From Amycolatopsis taiwanensis DSM 45107 (GTDB taxonomy: Bacteria > Actinomycetota > Actinomycetes > Mycobacteriales > Pseudonocardiaceae): a DNA stretch of 64,000 bases. The stretch is taken from NCBI RefSeq assembly GCF_000519205.1, contig NZ_KI912601.1, positions 154,571 to 218,570 of the forward strand, written 5' to 3'. Under the pieces are notes generated by a model. It worked only from the letters and a program-made list of their open reading frames with translations. It did not search any database and was not told the DNA's origin. Both the position numbers and the translations under genes were made by a program. Shown here one piece after another: positions 16,904 through 24,916 of this stretch; positions within the stretch are counted from its first letter, which is position 1, and every line of letters starts with the position of its first letter.

Positions 16904-16954
16904 AGTCCACCAAAACGCCACGAAACGACCACCAGAAGTCCACCAAAACGCCAC
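16904..16954. repeat. Direct repeat of 18 bp, 33-bp period
   Basis: AGTCCACCAAAACGCCAC occurs at 16904-16921 and 16937-16954. The spacer repeats GAAACGACCA, which also occurs near 16876. It lies just upstream of the transfer operon, and a protein-binding iteron or operator role is inferred. Confidence 0.65.
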
Positions 16955-17084
16955 CGATGACCTACCATGATCGTTTCGGCTCATCCACAAAAATCATCTA
17001 GTGCCCTACCGGGTCGCTCCCGAGCCCCGAGGAAAGATTGCGTGGCGATCGTCGGCAATAGTCGATGAGCTGCTAAAACAGTGC

Positions 17085-17105
17085 TTTGGTGGCAGTTTGG
17101 TGGCA
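17085..17105. repeat. Tandem TTTGGTGGCA, 11-bp period
   Basis: Two copies at 17085-17094 and 17096-17105, one helical turn apart. The complement TGCCACCAAA shares the CCACCAAA core of the repeats 150 bp to the left, in the opposite orientation, so one regulator could read both. Confidence 0.55.
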
Positions 17106-17407
17106 ATCCGGTAATAGCCCCCTACGCGTGCGGCGCACCCCGAGAGTCATCCCCGAGCTGCACATGATGGACACGCCAAATTTTTTTCCAGCAGCGCTCT
17201 CGCCTATCAGTCCTCAGCAACCCGCGCGCCCTCCGACGCGGGCGTACGCGCGCGAGCTTTTTCACCTTTCAGCCGCCATATCGCACCAAAACTCGACGAT
17301 AAAGATTTGATAACGAGGCGGGAAAAGAGGGGTGTTTTTCGGAGTCGGGGGGTGTTACAGGGCGCCGCGGACAGCGCGGCGCAACCGACGGACTCTGCGA
17401 GGCATCC

Positions 17408-18484
17408 ATGACGCAGCCCGACCACTCAGCACGCCGCTCTCGGCCGCATGGCCCGAAGCGGCGCGGCGACTCCACCCGCCTGGCGGGCACTCGCCGCGAC
17501 GGCGACCGGCGCCCCTACCCGACCGCCCCGACCACCACCAGGATCAGCCCCGCCAAACCCGGCTCCGCGACCACCCGCACGCGGCCCCGTAGCTCGACCG
17601 AGACCCCAACCCCGGCGACGGTCTGGACAGCCGGCGCGACCGCGATCGACCTCGACGCGAGTTGGCCCGTGCCGATCGTGCGCAGGATCGTCGGCGCGTT
17701 CAGCAAGCCCGGAGCCCGGGTCGTGCTGCTGCCCTGGCCTACCCCTGGCGACCATTCCCGGCTCGGTCTCGTCGGCGCGGACGGCGTGATCGAGCGCGCC
17801 CCCGGAGCCGACCCGGATGCAGAAGTTGCCGACGCTCTCGACGCCGTCGATGGTCTCGACCGCAGCGCTCGCGTGGTGCGCGTCGCGGCCGAGACCAACC
17901 TCACCGGTCCGGCGTCACGACCGTTCTGGGCCGACCTTGTCGGCGACCCGCAACGCGCGCCCGTGGCCGACTCCGCGCCCTTGCTGCCCGGCCTCGACCC
18001 CGCAGTGCTCGACGGTCCCGACGCCGTCCCCGCGGACACGGATCTGATCATCACCAGCCTGCGTCCCGAGCACAGCGGCGACCACAGCAGCGACCTGGTG
18101 GCACTGGTCGCGGCCCGGCTGTTGCGCGTCGGCGGGATCCTCGCCGTTCTCACGCACAGCGACTGGTCCCAAGGTGAGCTGATCGACCCAACCGGCGCGG
18201 TCGTGGCCTCCGCGCAGAACGCCGACCTGCTCTACCTCCAGCACATCGTCGCCCTGCACGCGCCCGTGCACGGCGCCCGGTTCGCCACCGAACTGATCCC
18301 CGATATCAACGGTTCCGCCGCCGAGCAGCAGGCGCGCGCCACGCACCGCGCGACCGTGCGAGGACTACCCGCGCCACATCGACGCATCCACTCCGACGTG
18401 TTGGTGTTCGCCCAGCCACACGAATACGAACCGCTCCCCATCAGCACGGCCGGGCAGGCACACACGAGCGAAGCCATCCGATGA
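17408..18484 (+). CDS. Methyltransferase-like protein of the ICE
   Basis: 358 residues with a basic, disordered N-terminus of about 70 residues. The rest has a Rossmann-type feel: RIVGAFSKPGARVVLLPWP resembles the SAM-binding strand-turn, and LVALVAARLLRVGGILAVLT resembles the strand of a methyltransferase fold. No D/N-PPY motif is seen. Its stop overlaps the ATG of the true DNA methyltransferase, so the two probably work together, perhaps with this one as a degenerate partner or specificity subunit. Function unknown. Confidence 0.5.
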   Translation: MTQPDHSARRSRPHGPKRRGDSTRLAGTRRDGDRRPYPTAPTTTRISPAKPGSATTRTRPRSSTETPTPATVWTAGATAIDLDASWPVPIVRRIVGAFSKPGARVVLLPWPTPGDHSRLGLVGADGVIERAPGADPDAEVADALDAVDGLDRSARVVRVAAETNLTGPASRPFWADLVGDPQRAPVADSAPLLPGLDPAVLDGPDAVPADTDLIITSLRPEHSGDHSSDLVALVAARLLRVGGILAVLTHSDWSQGELIDPTGAVVASAQNADLLYLQHIVALHAPVHGARFATELIPDINGSAAEQQARATHRATVRGLPAPHRRIHSDVLVFAQPHEYEPLPISTAGQAHTSEAIR

Positions 18485-19644
18485 CTAGCTCGCCGATCCC
18501 GCACTCCGCCCACCCCGGACCACACAGCCAGAAAGGCACCCCCGTGACCGACACCCGCAACCCTCACGCCCTGTCCGACCGCGCGAGCGACGCAGCGTCG
18601 GCGCCCTCTGACCCGGCCGTGGACACACAGCAGCAGCGCATCCCGAGCACCATCACCGACGCCCTCGACGCCACCGCCGAAGACATCGCGCCGGAACCGG
18701 TCGTGTCGGTGTGGACCACCGCGCAGACCTCCCCGGCCGCCCAACGCAAGAACCGCTACGTACCCGAGTCCACCGCACACCCGGCCAAGATGCTGCCCGC
18801 CGTCGCAGCCCACGCCATCAGCCACTACACCCAACCCAGAGACCTGGTGCTCGACCCCATGTGCGGCATCGGCACCACACTCGTCGAAGCCGTCCACGCC
18901 GGACGGCGCGCGGTCGGTGTGGAGTACGAACCGCACTGGGTCGACGTCACCCGCGCCAACCTCGCCCTCGCCCGCGACACCGGGGTGGCACACGAAGGCC
19001 AGGTGTTCCACGGTGACGCCCGACAGATCGCCGCACTCCTGCCGCCGGAGTACCTCGGGCAAGCCGCACTCGTCGTGACCTCCCCGCCCTACGGCCCGTC
19101 CACGCACGGGCAGGTCGCGGTCGCGCCCGGCCAGGGCGTGCAGAAGTACCACCACCTCTACGGCAACACCCTCGACCGCGGCAACCTCGCCAACATCGGC
19201 CACCACCGACTGCTCTCCGGATTCACCCGCATCCTCACCGGACTCGTGCCCTACCTGAAACCCGGCGGACACATCGCCATCACCATCCGGCCCTGGCGCG
19301 AACACGCCGAACTCATCGACCTGCCCTCCCAAATCCTCGCCTGCGGCATCCACGCCGGCCTCATCCCCGTCGAACGCTGCGTCGCCCTACTGGCACGCGC
19401 CGCCGAACACGACCTGGTACCTCGGGGATCGTTCTTCCAACGCGACTTCATCCGCAAACAACGCGACGCCGGACTACCGCTACACCTGATCGCACACGAG
19501 GACGTGCTCGTGTTCCGCACACCGTTAAATTCCTTAAGTTCCCAGAAATCCCAGCTTATTCCGGCAGAATCCGAGCGCGCGTTGGCGTCATTGCCGAGGC
19601 TGGACACTTGGGTTCGCAAGGATTCCGAGAATGCGGCGGCGTGA
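18481..19644 (+). CDS. DNA methyltransferase (N4/N6 type)
   Basis: 387 residues from ATG at 18481 (overlaps the upstream stop), or 366 from GTG at 18544, which has AGAAAGG upstream. Motif I is VLDPMCGIGTTLVEAV and the catalytic motif IV is VVTSPPYGPSTHG, placed after it. N-terminal PAKMLPAVAAHAISHYTQPR supports the SAM-dependent amino-methylase fold. There is no restriction endonuclease beside it, so it is an orphan that may protect the ICE from host restriction or mark its control region. It ends 131 bp before the excisionase gene. Confidence 0.8.
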   Translation: MTSSPIPHSAHPGPHSQKGTPVTDTRNPHALSDRASDAASAPSDPAVDTQQQRIPSTITDALDATAEDIAPEPVVSVWTTAQTSPAAQRKNRYVPESTAHPAKMLPAVAAHAISHYTQPRDLVLDPMCGIGTTLVEAVHAGRRAVGVEYEPHWVDVTRANLALARDTGVAHEGQVFHGDARQIAALLPPEYLGQAALVVTSPPYGPSTHGQVAVAPGQGVQKYHHLYGNTLDRGNLANIGHHRLLSGFTRILTGLVPYLKPGGHIAITIRPWREHAELIDLPSQILACGIHAGLIPVERCVALLARAAEHDLVPRGSFFQRDFIRKQRDAGLPLHLIAHEDVLVFRTPLNSLSSQKSQLIPAESERALASLPRLDTWVRKDSENAAA

Positions 19645-19775
19645 CCGTCCTCCGAAGCCTTCGACCTGGTCATGTCCGCTCGGTGGAGGCGCTTACGACG
19701 GACACGATCCCCACCCGCTCACTACGCGGCGGCGCGCGCCGCGCTGGGCGCTGTCGATAGAAGGAGACCGGCAAT

Positions 19776-20135
19776 ATGACAACGCGTCCGCGATCGCGTC
19801 GTGGCGTCGCTCGCCCGAGCCCCAGCCGTCTTCCGGGCGAAGCCACCACGACACGTTCGGATGAACAGAAACCAGCGCTCACTGCCTCAGGCAACACCGA
19901 ACCGCTCCTATATACCGCTGAGCAAGCCGCCGAACTGCTGCAGGTCCGGCCGTCCTGGCTGCGCCGCAAGGCCGCCGCCCGCGCCGTGCCCTGTCGCTTC
20001 GTCGGGAAGCATTTGCGTTTCTCGCGTGCCGACATCGCCGCTATCGCCGAGTCCGCCGCAACACCACCCCGCCAATCCCGAGCCTTTCCCGGCCGATTCT
20101 CAAAACCAGAAAATGACTCATCTCATCACCTATAG
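19776..20135 (+). CDS. Excisionase-like HTH protein (Xis)
   Basis: 119 residues. A MerR/HTH_17-type helix-turn-helix lies at about residues 44-90: LLYTAEQAAELLQVRPSWLR, then AVPCRFVGKHLRFSRADIAA. The first 40 residues are basic and low complexity. AAGGAG is 10 nt before the ATG. Such proteins bend DNA and direct integrase towards excision. The integrase gene begins 86 bp downstream, which fits. A simple repressor is the alternative. Confidence 0.7.
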   Translation: MTTRPRSRRGVARPSPSRLPGEATTTRSDEQKPALTASGNTEPLLYTAEQAAELLQVRPSWLRRKAAARAVPCRFVGKHLRFSRADIAAIAESAATPPRQSRAFPGRFSKPENDSSHHL

Positions 20136-20159
20136 TTCTTCGCACAGTCGCTTGATTAT

Positions 20160-20190
20160 TGACGAACATGGAGCGTCCATATGTTCGTCA
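20160..20190. promoter_or_regulatory. Inverted repeat between xis-like and int
   Basis: TGACGAACAT (20160-20169) faces ATGTTCGTCA (20181-20190), a perfect 10-bp inverted repeat. Inner GGA/TCC also pair after a 2-nt bulge. It ends about 30 bp before the integrase ATG, so it could be an operator, an arm-type recombination site or an RNA hairpin controlling int. Confidence 0.6.
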
Positions 20191-20221
20191 ATTCACATTT
20201 AGCGAACGAAGGAGCGGCAGT

Positions 20222-21442
20222 ATGGCTTTCGTGGAGAAACGCGGCAAGAATTCGTGGCGAGTTCGTTATCCCAAAGACGACGGCGGATTCGGAACCATCA
20301 CCGGATTCACCTCGAAGAAAGACGCCGAAGCCAAGGCTGACGAGATCGAAGCTGACCGCCGTCGCGGCACCTTCCTGGACCCCGATGCCGGAAAGCTGTC
20401 GCTGGCGGAGTGGACGGTCGCCTGGTTCGACGCCCTCGATGTCGCCAACACCACCGAAGAGCAGTACCGCAGCCTGGCCCGCAACCACATTGTTCCCCGC
20501 TGGGGCACCACCCGCCTCGACGCCATCTCCGGCCTGGCCGTGCACACTTGGGCCAAGAAACTCCGCGCCGACGGCTACGCCGTCTCCACCGTGGCCACCA
20601 TCACCAAGCTCATGTCGATGATGCTGGCCGATGCCGCCGACGAACGCCTCATCCCCGCCAACCCGATCCGCCCCCGCCGCCGGGGCAAGCGCCGCCACCA
20701 ACCCCGCACCGAACGCCTGTGGGCCACCCCCGAACAGGCCCTGACCGTCGCCGCCCAAGCCGCCGCCCTGGTCGGCGACTGGGCTGCCGTGCTGATGATC
20801 ACAGCCGCCTGGACCGGCGCCCGCTGGGGAGAACTCACCGGACTCCGCCGCGTCAACACCCACCTCAACGACGGCGTCATCGTCATCGACCCCGACACCG
20901 GCGCGCTCCACGAGGTCCGGGGCCGGCTCGAACTCGGGCCACCCAAAACAGCCGAGTCCGCCCGCACCATCACACTCCCCCCGTTTCTCATCGACCTGCT
21001 CCGTGTCCATCTCGACAGCCATGACCACCCGCACGTGTTCGTCACCGCCGAGAACGAACTGCTGCGCCGGTCGAACTTCGCCCGCCGCGCCATGCGCCCC
21101 GCCGCCGACGGCAACCTCCACCGCAAACATCCCCGCCCGCGGGTCCATCCGGTCGTGCCCGGGCTGGTCTTCCACAGCTTCCGACACAGTCACAAGACCT
21201 GGATGATCGCCGACGGCATCCCCGACGTTGCCCAAGCCCGACGGCTAGGCCACACGATCCCCGACAAGATCGAACACATCTACTCCCACGTCGCCCCCGA
21301 AGTCGAAACCCGCCTCATCAACGCCCTCCAACACCGCTGGACCACCGCCGTCACCAGCCTCACCGGAAGCCACGGCGATACCGACAGCCTCGGGACCCTC
21401 GCACTGCCTGCAACGGCGCCGCAGAGGCGCGCCACCGCATAA
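20222..21442 (+). CDS. Tyrosine-type site-specific integrase
   Basis: 406 residues from ATG at 20222 with AAGGAG upstream; an earlier ATG at 20159 would read through the inverted repeat. It has an AP2-like N-terminal segment (ITGFTSKKDAEAKADEIEAD), a SAM-like core-binding domain (about 60-160) and a complete catalytic set: R201 (TGARWGEL), H318 and R321 (HSFRHSH), H344 (RLGHTIPD) and nucleophile Y354 (EHIYSHV). It should move the ICE in and out of the tRNA-Pro gene about 500 bp downstream. The stop is followed by a strong hairpin terminator. Confidence 0.92.
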   Translation: MAFVEKRGKNSWRVRYPKDDGGFGTITGFTSKKDAEAKADEIEADRRRGTFLDPDAGKLSLAEWTVAWFDALDVANTTEEQYRSLARNHIVPRWGTTRLDAISGLAVHTWAKKLRADGYAVSTVATITKLMSMMLADAADERLIPANPIRPRRRGKRRHQPRTERLWATPEQALTVAAQAAALVGDWAAVLMITAAWTGARWGELTGLRRVNTHLNDGVIVIDPDTGALHEVRGRLELGPPKTAESARTITLPPFLIDLLRVHLDSHDHPHVFVTAENELLRRSNFARRAMRPAADGNLHRKHPRPRVHPVVPGLVFHSFRHSHKTWMIADGIPDVAQARRLGHTIPDKIEHIYSHVAPEVETRLINALQHRWTTAVTSLTGSHGDTDSLGTLALPATAPQRRATA

Positions 21443-21464
21443 CCGCATACGACCAACAGCACCC

Positions 21465-21494
21465 GATTCGCCACCTCACCCGAGGTGGCGAATC
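21465..21494 (+). terminator. Terminator after integrase
   Basis: Perfect 13-bp stem GATTCGCCACCTC / GAGGTGGCGAATC with a 4-nt loop, 22 bp after the integrase stop, followed by TGCTTTCC. It has no long T-run, as is common in actinomycetes. Confidence 0.75.
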
Positions 21495-21899
21495 TGCTTT
21501 CCAACACCCCGACCAGCCCAGTGAGTGGCGCCAGCTCGGACAGGACGATCCCGAGACGCCGTGGTCGGCAACCCGTCTTCCGGGTCGCGTCAGCCGCGCC
21601 GACCGGCCCGACCCGCACCCAACACACCCCACCGACCGTCACCAGCCGCCAACGGCCACCACACGGCCGCAACCGGCCCCAACGACGGCCAACCGACCCA
21701 CACCGGACCCAGGTTGGCGACAGTTGACGCCTGTTGCGAGGCGTTGGACACACCGAGGCTGGGAGAGGCCGTTTCCGCGACCCCACATGGTCGTTTGGTC
21801 AAAGACGACCAAGATCGTCTCCCAATTTTCTCCCAAGCGGGCTTATTGATCTTGGTTCAGACCACAATGGACAGAGGGGCAAGATCAAAAAAGGAAAGC
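21495..21899. other. Gene-free stretch between integrase terminator and tRNA-Pro
   Basis: About 400 bp with no convincing coding frame. It holds a weak hairpin (TGGTCG at 21788 facing CGACCA at 21806) and a block with CCAAGATCGTC followed by GATCTTGG near 21810-21855. Between int and the target tRNA, this is where integrase arm sites of attR would be expected. Confidence 0.4.
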
Positions 21900-21943
21900 A
21901 AAAAGGCCCGCCGACCTGGGCTTTCACCCAGAACCAGCGGGCC
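21900..21943 (-). terminator. Terminator downstream of tRNA-Pro
   Basis: Stem GGCCCGC / GCGGGCC with a second stem CTGGG/CCCAG inside, followed on the minus strand by a T-rich tail (A-rich at 21892-21904 on the plus strand). It begins 11 bp past the tRNA 3' end. Confidence 0.75.
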
Positions 21944-21953
21944 TGCTCGACCG

Positions 21954-22027
<74 letters not shown>

Positions 22028-22055
22028 GCCATCGCCTCGCGAGGCGACGACCAAT

Positions 22056-22061
22056 ACTCTA
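22056..22061 (-). promoter_or_regulatory. -10 box of tRNA-Pro
   Basis: TAGAGT on the minus strand about 28 bp before the tRNA 5' end, in an otherwise GC-rich stretch. Confidence 0.4.
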
Positions 22062-22350
22062 TAACGCTGCGACGGCGACCTTGAAGTCAGGTCATCCAAA
22101 CGTTCAACCTGCGGCGATGCCCCAGTCGGCGGGAGCAGGCCCACGGCGAGTCGCGGACACGAAAGGGTCGACAGGCAAGCGAAGCCAGAGAGCCGGAGGA
22201 GTGCCTCGGACGGGTGGCGGTGAGGCCACGATCGCGCAGGTCACGGGCGATCTCGACGCGGGTTTGGCACCTGCGGCCGAGCAAAGTGGACAACCGTCAC
22301 CATATCCGGCGGCCAACCCCCGCACCGGGCGGACAGGATCCGTCAAGCCC
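22062..22350. other. Gene-free gap upstream of the GT87 pair
   Basis: No convincing coding frame, repeat or terminator seen. Short frames here have no family resemblance. It holds the promoters of the divergent tRNA and GT87 genes. Confidence 0.4.
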
Positions 22351-22356
22351 TAAAGT
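22351..22356 (+). promoter_or_regulatory. -10 box of first GT87 gene (leaderless start)
   Basis: TAAAGT, 8 nt before ATG 22365; no Shine-Dalgarno. Confidence 0.5.
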
Positions 22357-22364
22357 GAACGGCG

Positions 22365-23699
22365 ATGCCAACACCTTCTGCGAGAACCGATACCCGGCAC
22401 GTGAGCGGTGCCACGGGGAGGCAGGGGTCGGATGGCCCCGCTTGGGCGCGGCTGCCGCGGATTCCACGCAAGTTCCTGTGGCTGGTGCCGATCCCGTGCG
22501 CGGTGTGGCTGTTCTTCGCCCTGCAGGGCATGTTCCACTACCTGCCCACCCGACCCCAGATCGACCTCGAGGTCTACCGCTTCGGCGTGCAGGCGTGGTG
22601 GGCGGGCCACGACCTGTACGGCCCGCTACCGCGGGTCGAAAACGGCGCTGAGCTGCCGTTCGTCTACCCACCGTTCGCGGCGGTGATTCTCGGCCCGCTG
22701 GCCATGCTGTCGCGGGACGCGTCGGTCGGCACCGTCTACGTTCTCAGCGGCCTCGGCCTCGCGGTGACGCTCTACCTCGTCTCACGCGCGGTGCGCCCGT
22801 CGCTGGGTCGCGCCGGTGGGGTGGCGGTCGCCTCGCTCGCGCTGCCGCTGACCGTGTTCCTCGAACCGGTGATCGAGACGTTCGGCTTCGGTCAGGTCAG
22901 CCTGATCGTGATGGCGCTGGTCACGATCGACTGCCTGGCCGGGAAGACCCTGTGGCCGCGCGGGTTCGGCATCGGGATCGCGGCGGCGATCAAGCTGACG
23001 CCTGCCGGTTTCATCCTTTTCTTCCTGGTGCGCAGGGACTACCGGGCGGCGATCACGGCGGGCCTGACGTTCGCGGGAGCGGCGCTGATCGGGTTCATCG
23101 CCGACTTCCACGCATCGATCGAGTACTGGTTCCAGGGCGGCCTCAGTGGGGGTGGGGTCAGCGGCACGGCCTTCCGGACCAACCAGGCCATCGAGGCCAC
23201 CCTGGTCCGGGCCGGCCTGTCCGGGATGACGGAAAAGGTCGTCTGGATCGGGGCCGTGCTGATCCTGCTGGTGCTCACCGCGCGGGCCATGCGGCACGCC
23301 GAACCGGCGCTCGCGCTGATGGCCAATGCCGGCCTCACCCTGCTCGCCTCTCCCACCTCGTGGTCGCACTACTATGTGTGGGTCGTACCGGCACTGCTGG
23401 TAATGTTCGGCTACGCGATTCACTATGCAGAGCAGCGCTCGTGGTGGTCCGCCGCGTGGCTGGCTTGGGGGGTTCTCACCGCCGTGTTCTTCCATCTCGC
23501 GCCGTTCCACGACCTGCCGGTCACCGACTTCCCGGTCGTCCACGTCCAGTGGACCTGGCCGCAGCAGTTGTCCGCCGCCACCTACGTGCTGGTCGGAGTG
23601 GCGCTGCTACTTGCCTTCGCATTGCCGAGGCTTCGCCGCCCGGCCCCGCTCGACGCGCTACCCGGAGTGAAGGGGCCGGCCAACGCGATCACCTCGTGA
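22365..23699 (+). CDS. GT87 (DUF2029) polyprenyl-phosphate sugar transferase
   Basis: 444 residues with about ten membrane helices (FLWLVPIPCAVWLFFALQGM onward) and the GT-C/GT87 hallmarks: the acidic loop PQIDLEVYRFGVQAWWAG after the first helix, FVYPPFAAVILGPL, and GIAAAIKLTPAGFILFFLVR. GT87 enzymes transfer mannose or arabinose from polyprenyl phosphate to cell-envelope glycolipids on the outer face (PimE and AftC are family members). It overlaps the next GT87 gene by GTGA. The donor sugar cannot be told from sequence. Confidence 0.82.
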   Translation: MPTPSARTDTRHVSGATGRQGSDGPAWARLPRIPRKFLWLVPIPCAVWLFFALQGMFHYLPTRPQIDLEVYRFGVQAWWAGHDLYGPLPRVENGAELPFVYPPFAAVILGPLAMLSRDASVGTVYVLSGLGLAVTLYLVSRAVRPSLGRAGGVAVASLALPLTVFLEPVIETFGFGQVSLIVMALVTIDCLAGKTLWPRGFGIGIAAAIKLTPAGFILFFLVRRDYRAAITAGLTFAGAALIGFIADFHASIEYWFQGGLSGGGVSGTAFRTNQAIEATLVRAGLSGMTEKVVWIGAVLILLVLTARAMRHAEPALALMANAGLTLLASPTSWSHYYVWVVPALLVMFGYAIHYAEQRSWWSAAWLAWGVLTAVFFHLAPFHDLPVTDFPVVHVQWTWPQQLSAATYVLVGVALLLAFALPRLRRPAPLDALPGVKGPANAITS

Positions 23700-24916
23700 A
23701 ATTCGCGCGTTACTGGGTGCCGCTGGTCGCGGCGCTCGCGCTCGCAGTGGAATTCCCGTGGCATTTCGCGAACCATCTGGATCTTGAGGTCTACCGCCTC
23801 GGGCTGCAGGCGTGGTGGGACGGCCGGGACATCTACGGCCCGCTGCCGACCACTTCGGCCGACATCGACCTGCCGTTCATCTACCCGCCGTTCTCGGTGC
23901 TCGCGCTCGGCGTGCTGGGCGTGTTGCCCTGGGCGCCGGCCGTCCTGCTGCTGTTCGCGGCGAACCTGGTCTGCATCGGCGGGACGCTGTTTCTGGTCGC
24001 GCGGCGAGCGTGGCCGTCGGGCGGCCGCGAGGGCGCGCTGCTGGTCGCGGCGGCGGGCCTCCCGGTGACGATGGCGCTCGAACCGCTGCGGCAGACGTTC
24101 GCCTTCGGGCAGGTCAACCTCCTGCTGATGGGCCTGGTCGCGGCGGACTGCCTGGTCGCACGGCCGCGGTGGCCGCGCGGCGTGGGGGTGGGACTGGCCG
24201 CCGCGATCAAGCTGACGCCGCTCGCTTTCGTGCTCTTTTTCCTGGTACGCAAGGATTACCGGGCCGCCGGGACCAGCATGATCACCGCGGCCGTGGCCAC
24301 CGCGCTCGGGTTCGCCATCAGCCCGCGCGGTTCGGTCGAGTACTGGTTCGGCGGCCTGGCCGGAGCGGGCGGGCTGAGCGGTTCCCAGTACCGCACCAAC
24401 CAGGGCCTCGAAGCCGTCCTGGCTCGGCTCGGCCTGCCGGCGGGCGCCACGACGCTCTGCTGGCTCGCGCTGGCGCTGGTGCTGCTCGCGCTCGCCATCG
24501 TCGCGATGCGCCGGTCGGAGCCGGCGGTCGCGCTGATCGCCAACGCCGGGTTCGCGCTGCTCGTCTCGCCGATCTCGTGGTCGCATCACTGGGTCTGGGT
24601 GGCTCCCGCACTGCTGGTCATGGTGATCCACGGCGCGCGGCGAACCCGCGAACGGTCGTGGCATGCGGCGGCAGGCTGGTGGGGCTCGGCGGCGGTCACC
24701 GCAACGGTGTACGTGGCAGCGCCGTTCCGCCACCTGTCCGCGCACGACAAGCCCGGCATGACCTGGGCCCCGCTCGAACAGTTGCCCGGCAATGCCTACG
24801 CCCTGCTGGGCACCTTGCTGCTCAGCGGCTATGCGCTGTCGAGGCTCAGGCGCTCGGCCGACCTGGTCGCTGCCGTCCCCAGTGACGGCTCACCACGCCC
24901 CAGCCGGATCGGGTGA
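23696..24916 (+). CDS. GT87 (DUF2029) polyprenyl-phosphate sugar transferase, second copy
   Basis: 406 residues from GTG at 23696, which overlaps the preceding stop. It closely parallels its neighbour: HLDLEVYRLGLQAWWDGRDI, FIYPPFSVLALGVLG, GLAAAIKLTPLAFVLFFLVR, ISWSHHWVWVAPALLVMV. The pair looks like a tandem duplication that has diverged, so the two may add successive residues to the same acceptor or form a heterodimer. Its 3' end overlaps the convergent siderophore synthetase gene by 27 bp. Confidence 0.82.
   Translation: MKFARYWVPLVAALALAVEFPWHFANHLDLEVYRLGLQAWWDGRDIYGPLPTTSADIDLPFIYPPFSVLALGVLGVLPWAPAVLLLFAANLVCIGGTLFLVARRAWPSGGREGALLVAAAGLPVTMALEPLRQTFAFGQVNLLLMGLVAADCLVARPRWPRGVGVGLAAAIKLTPLAFVLFFLVRKDYRAAGTSMITAAVATALGFAISPRGSVEYWFGGLAGAGGLSGSQYRTNQGLEAVLARLGLPAGATTLCWLALALVLLALAIVAMRRSEPAVALIANAGFALLVSPISWSHHWVWVAPALLVMVIHGARRTRERSWHAAAGWWGSAAVTATVYVAAPFRHLSAHDKPGMTWAPLEQLPGNAYALLGTLLLSGYALSRLRRSADLVAAVPSDGSPRPSRIG

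Larger units (their letters stand above)
16851..17407. promoter_or_regulatory. Divergent ICE control region
   Basis: A 557-bp gene-free gap between the minus-strand transfer operon and the plus-strand methyltransferase genes. It is AT-richer than its surroundings (runs near 17176-17190 and 17256-17310) and holds two families of short repeats. It is a likely site of operon promoters, regulator operators and possibly oriT, but no nic site is recognised. Confidence 0.5.

Noticed and set aside
22104-22346. 80-codon minus-strand frame in the gap upstream of GT87
   Set aside because: It would cross the GT87 control region; Pro/Arg-rich with no family.
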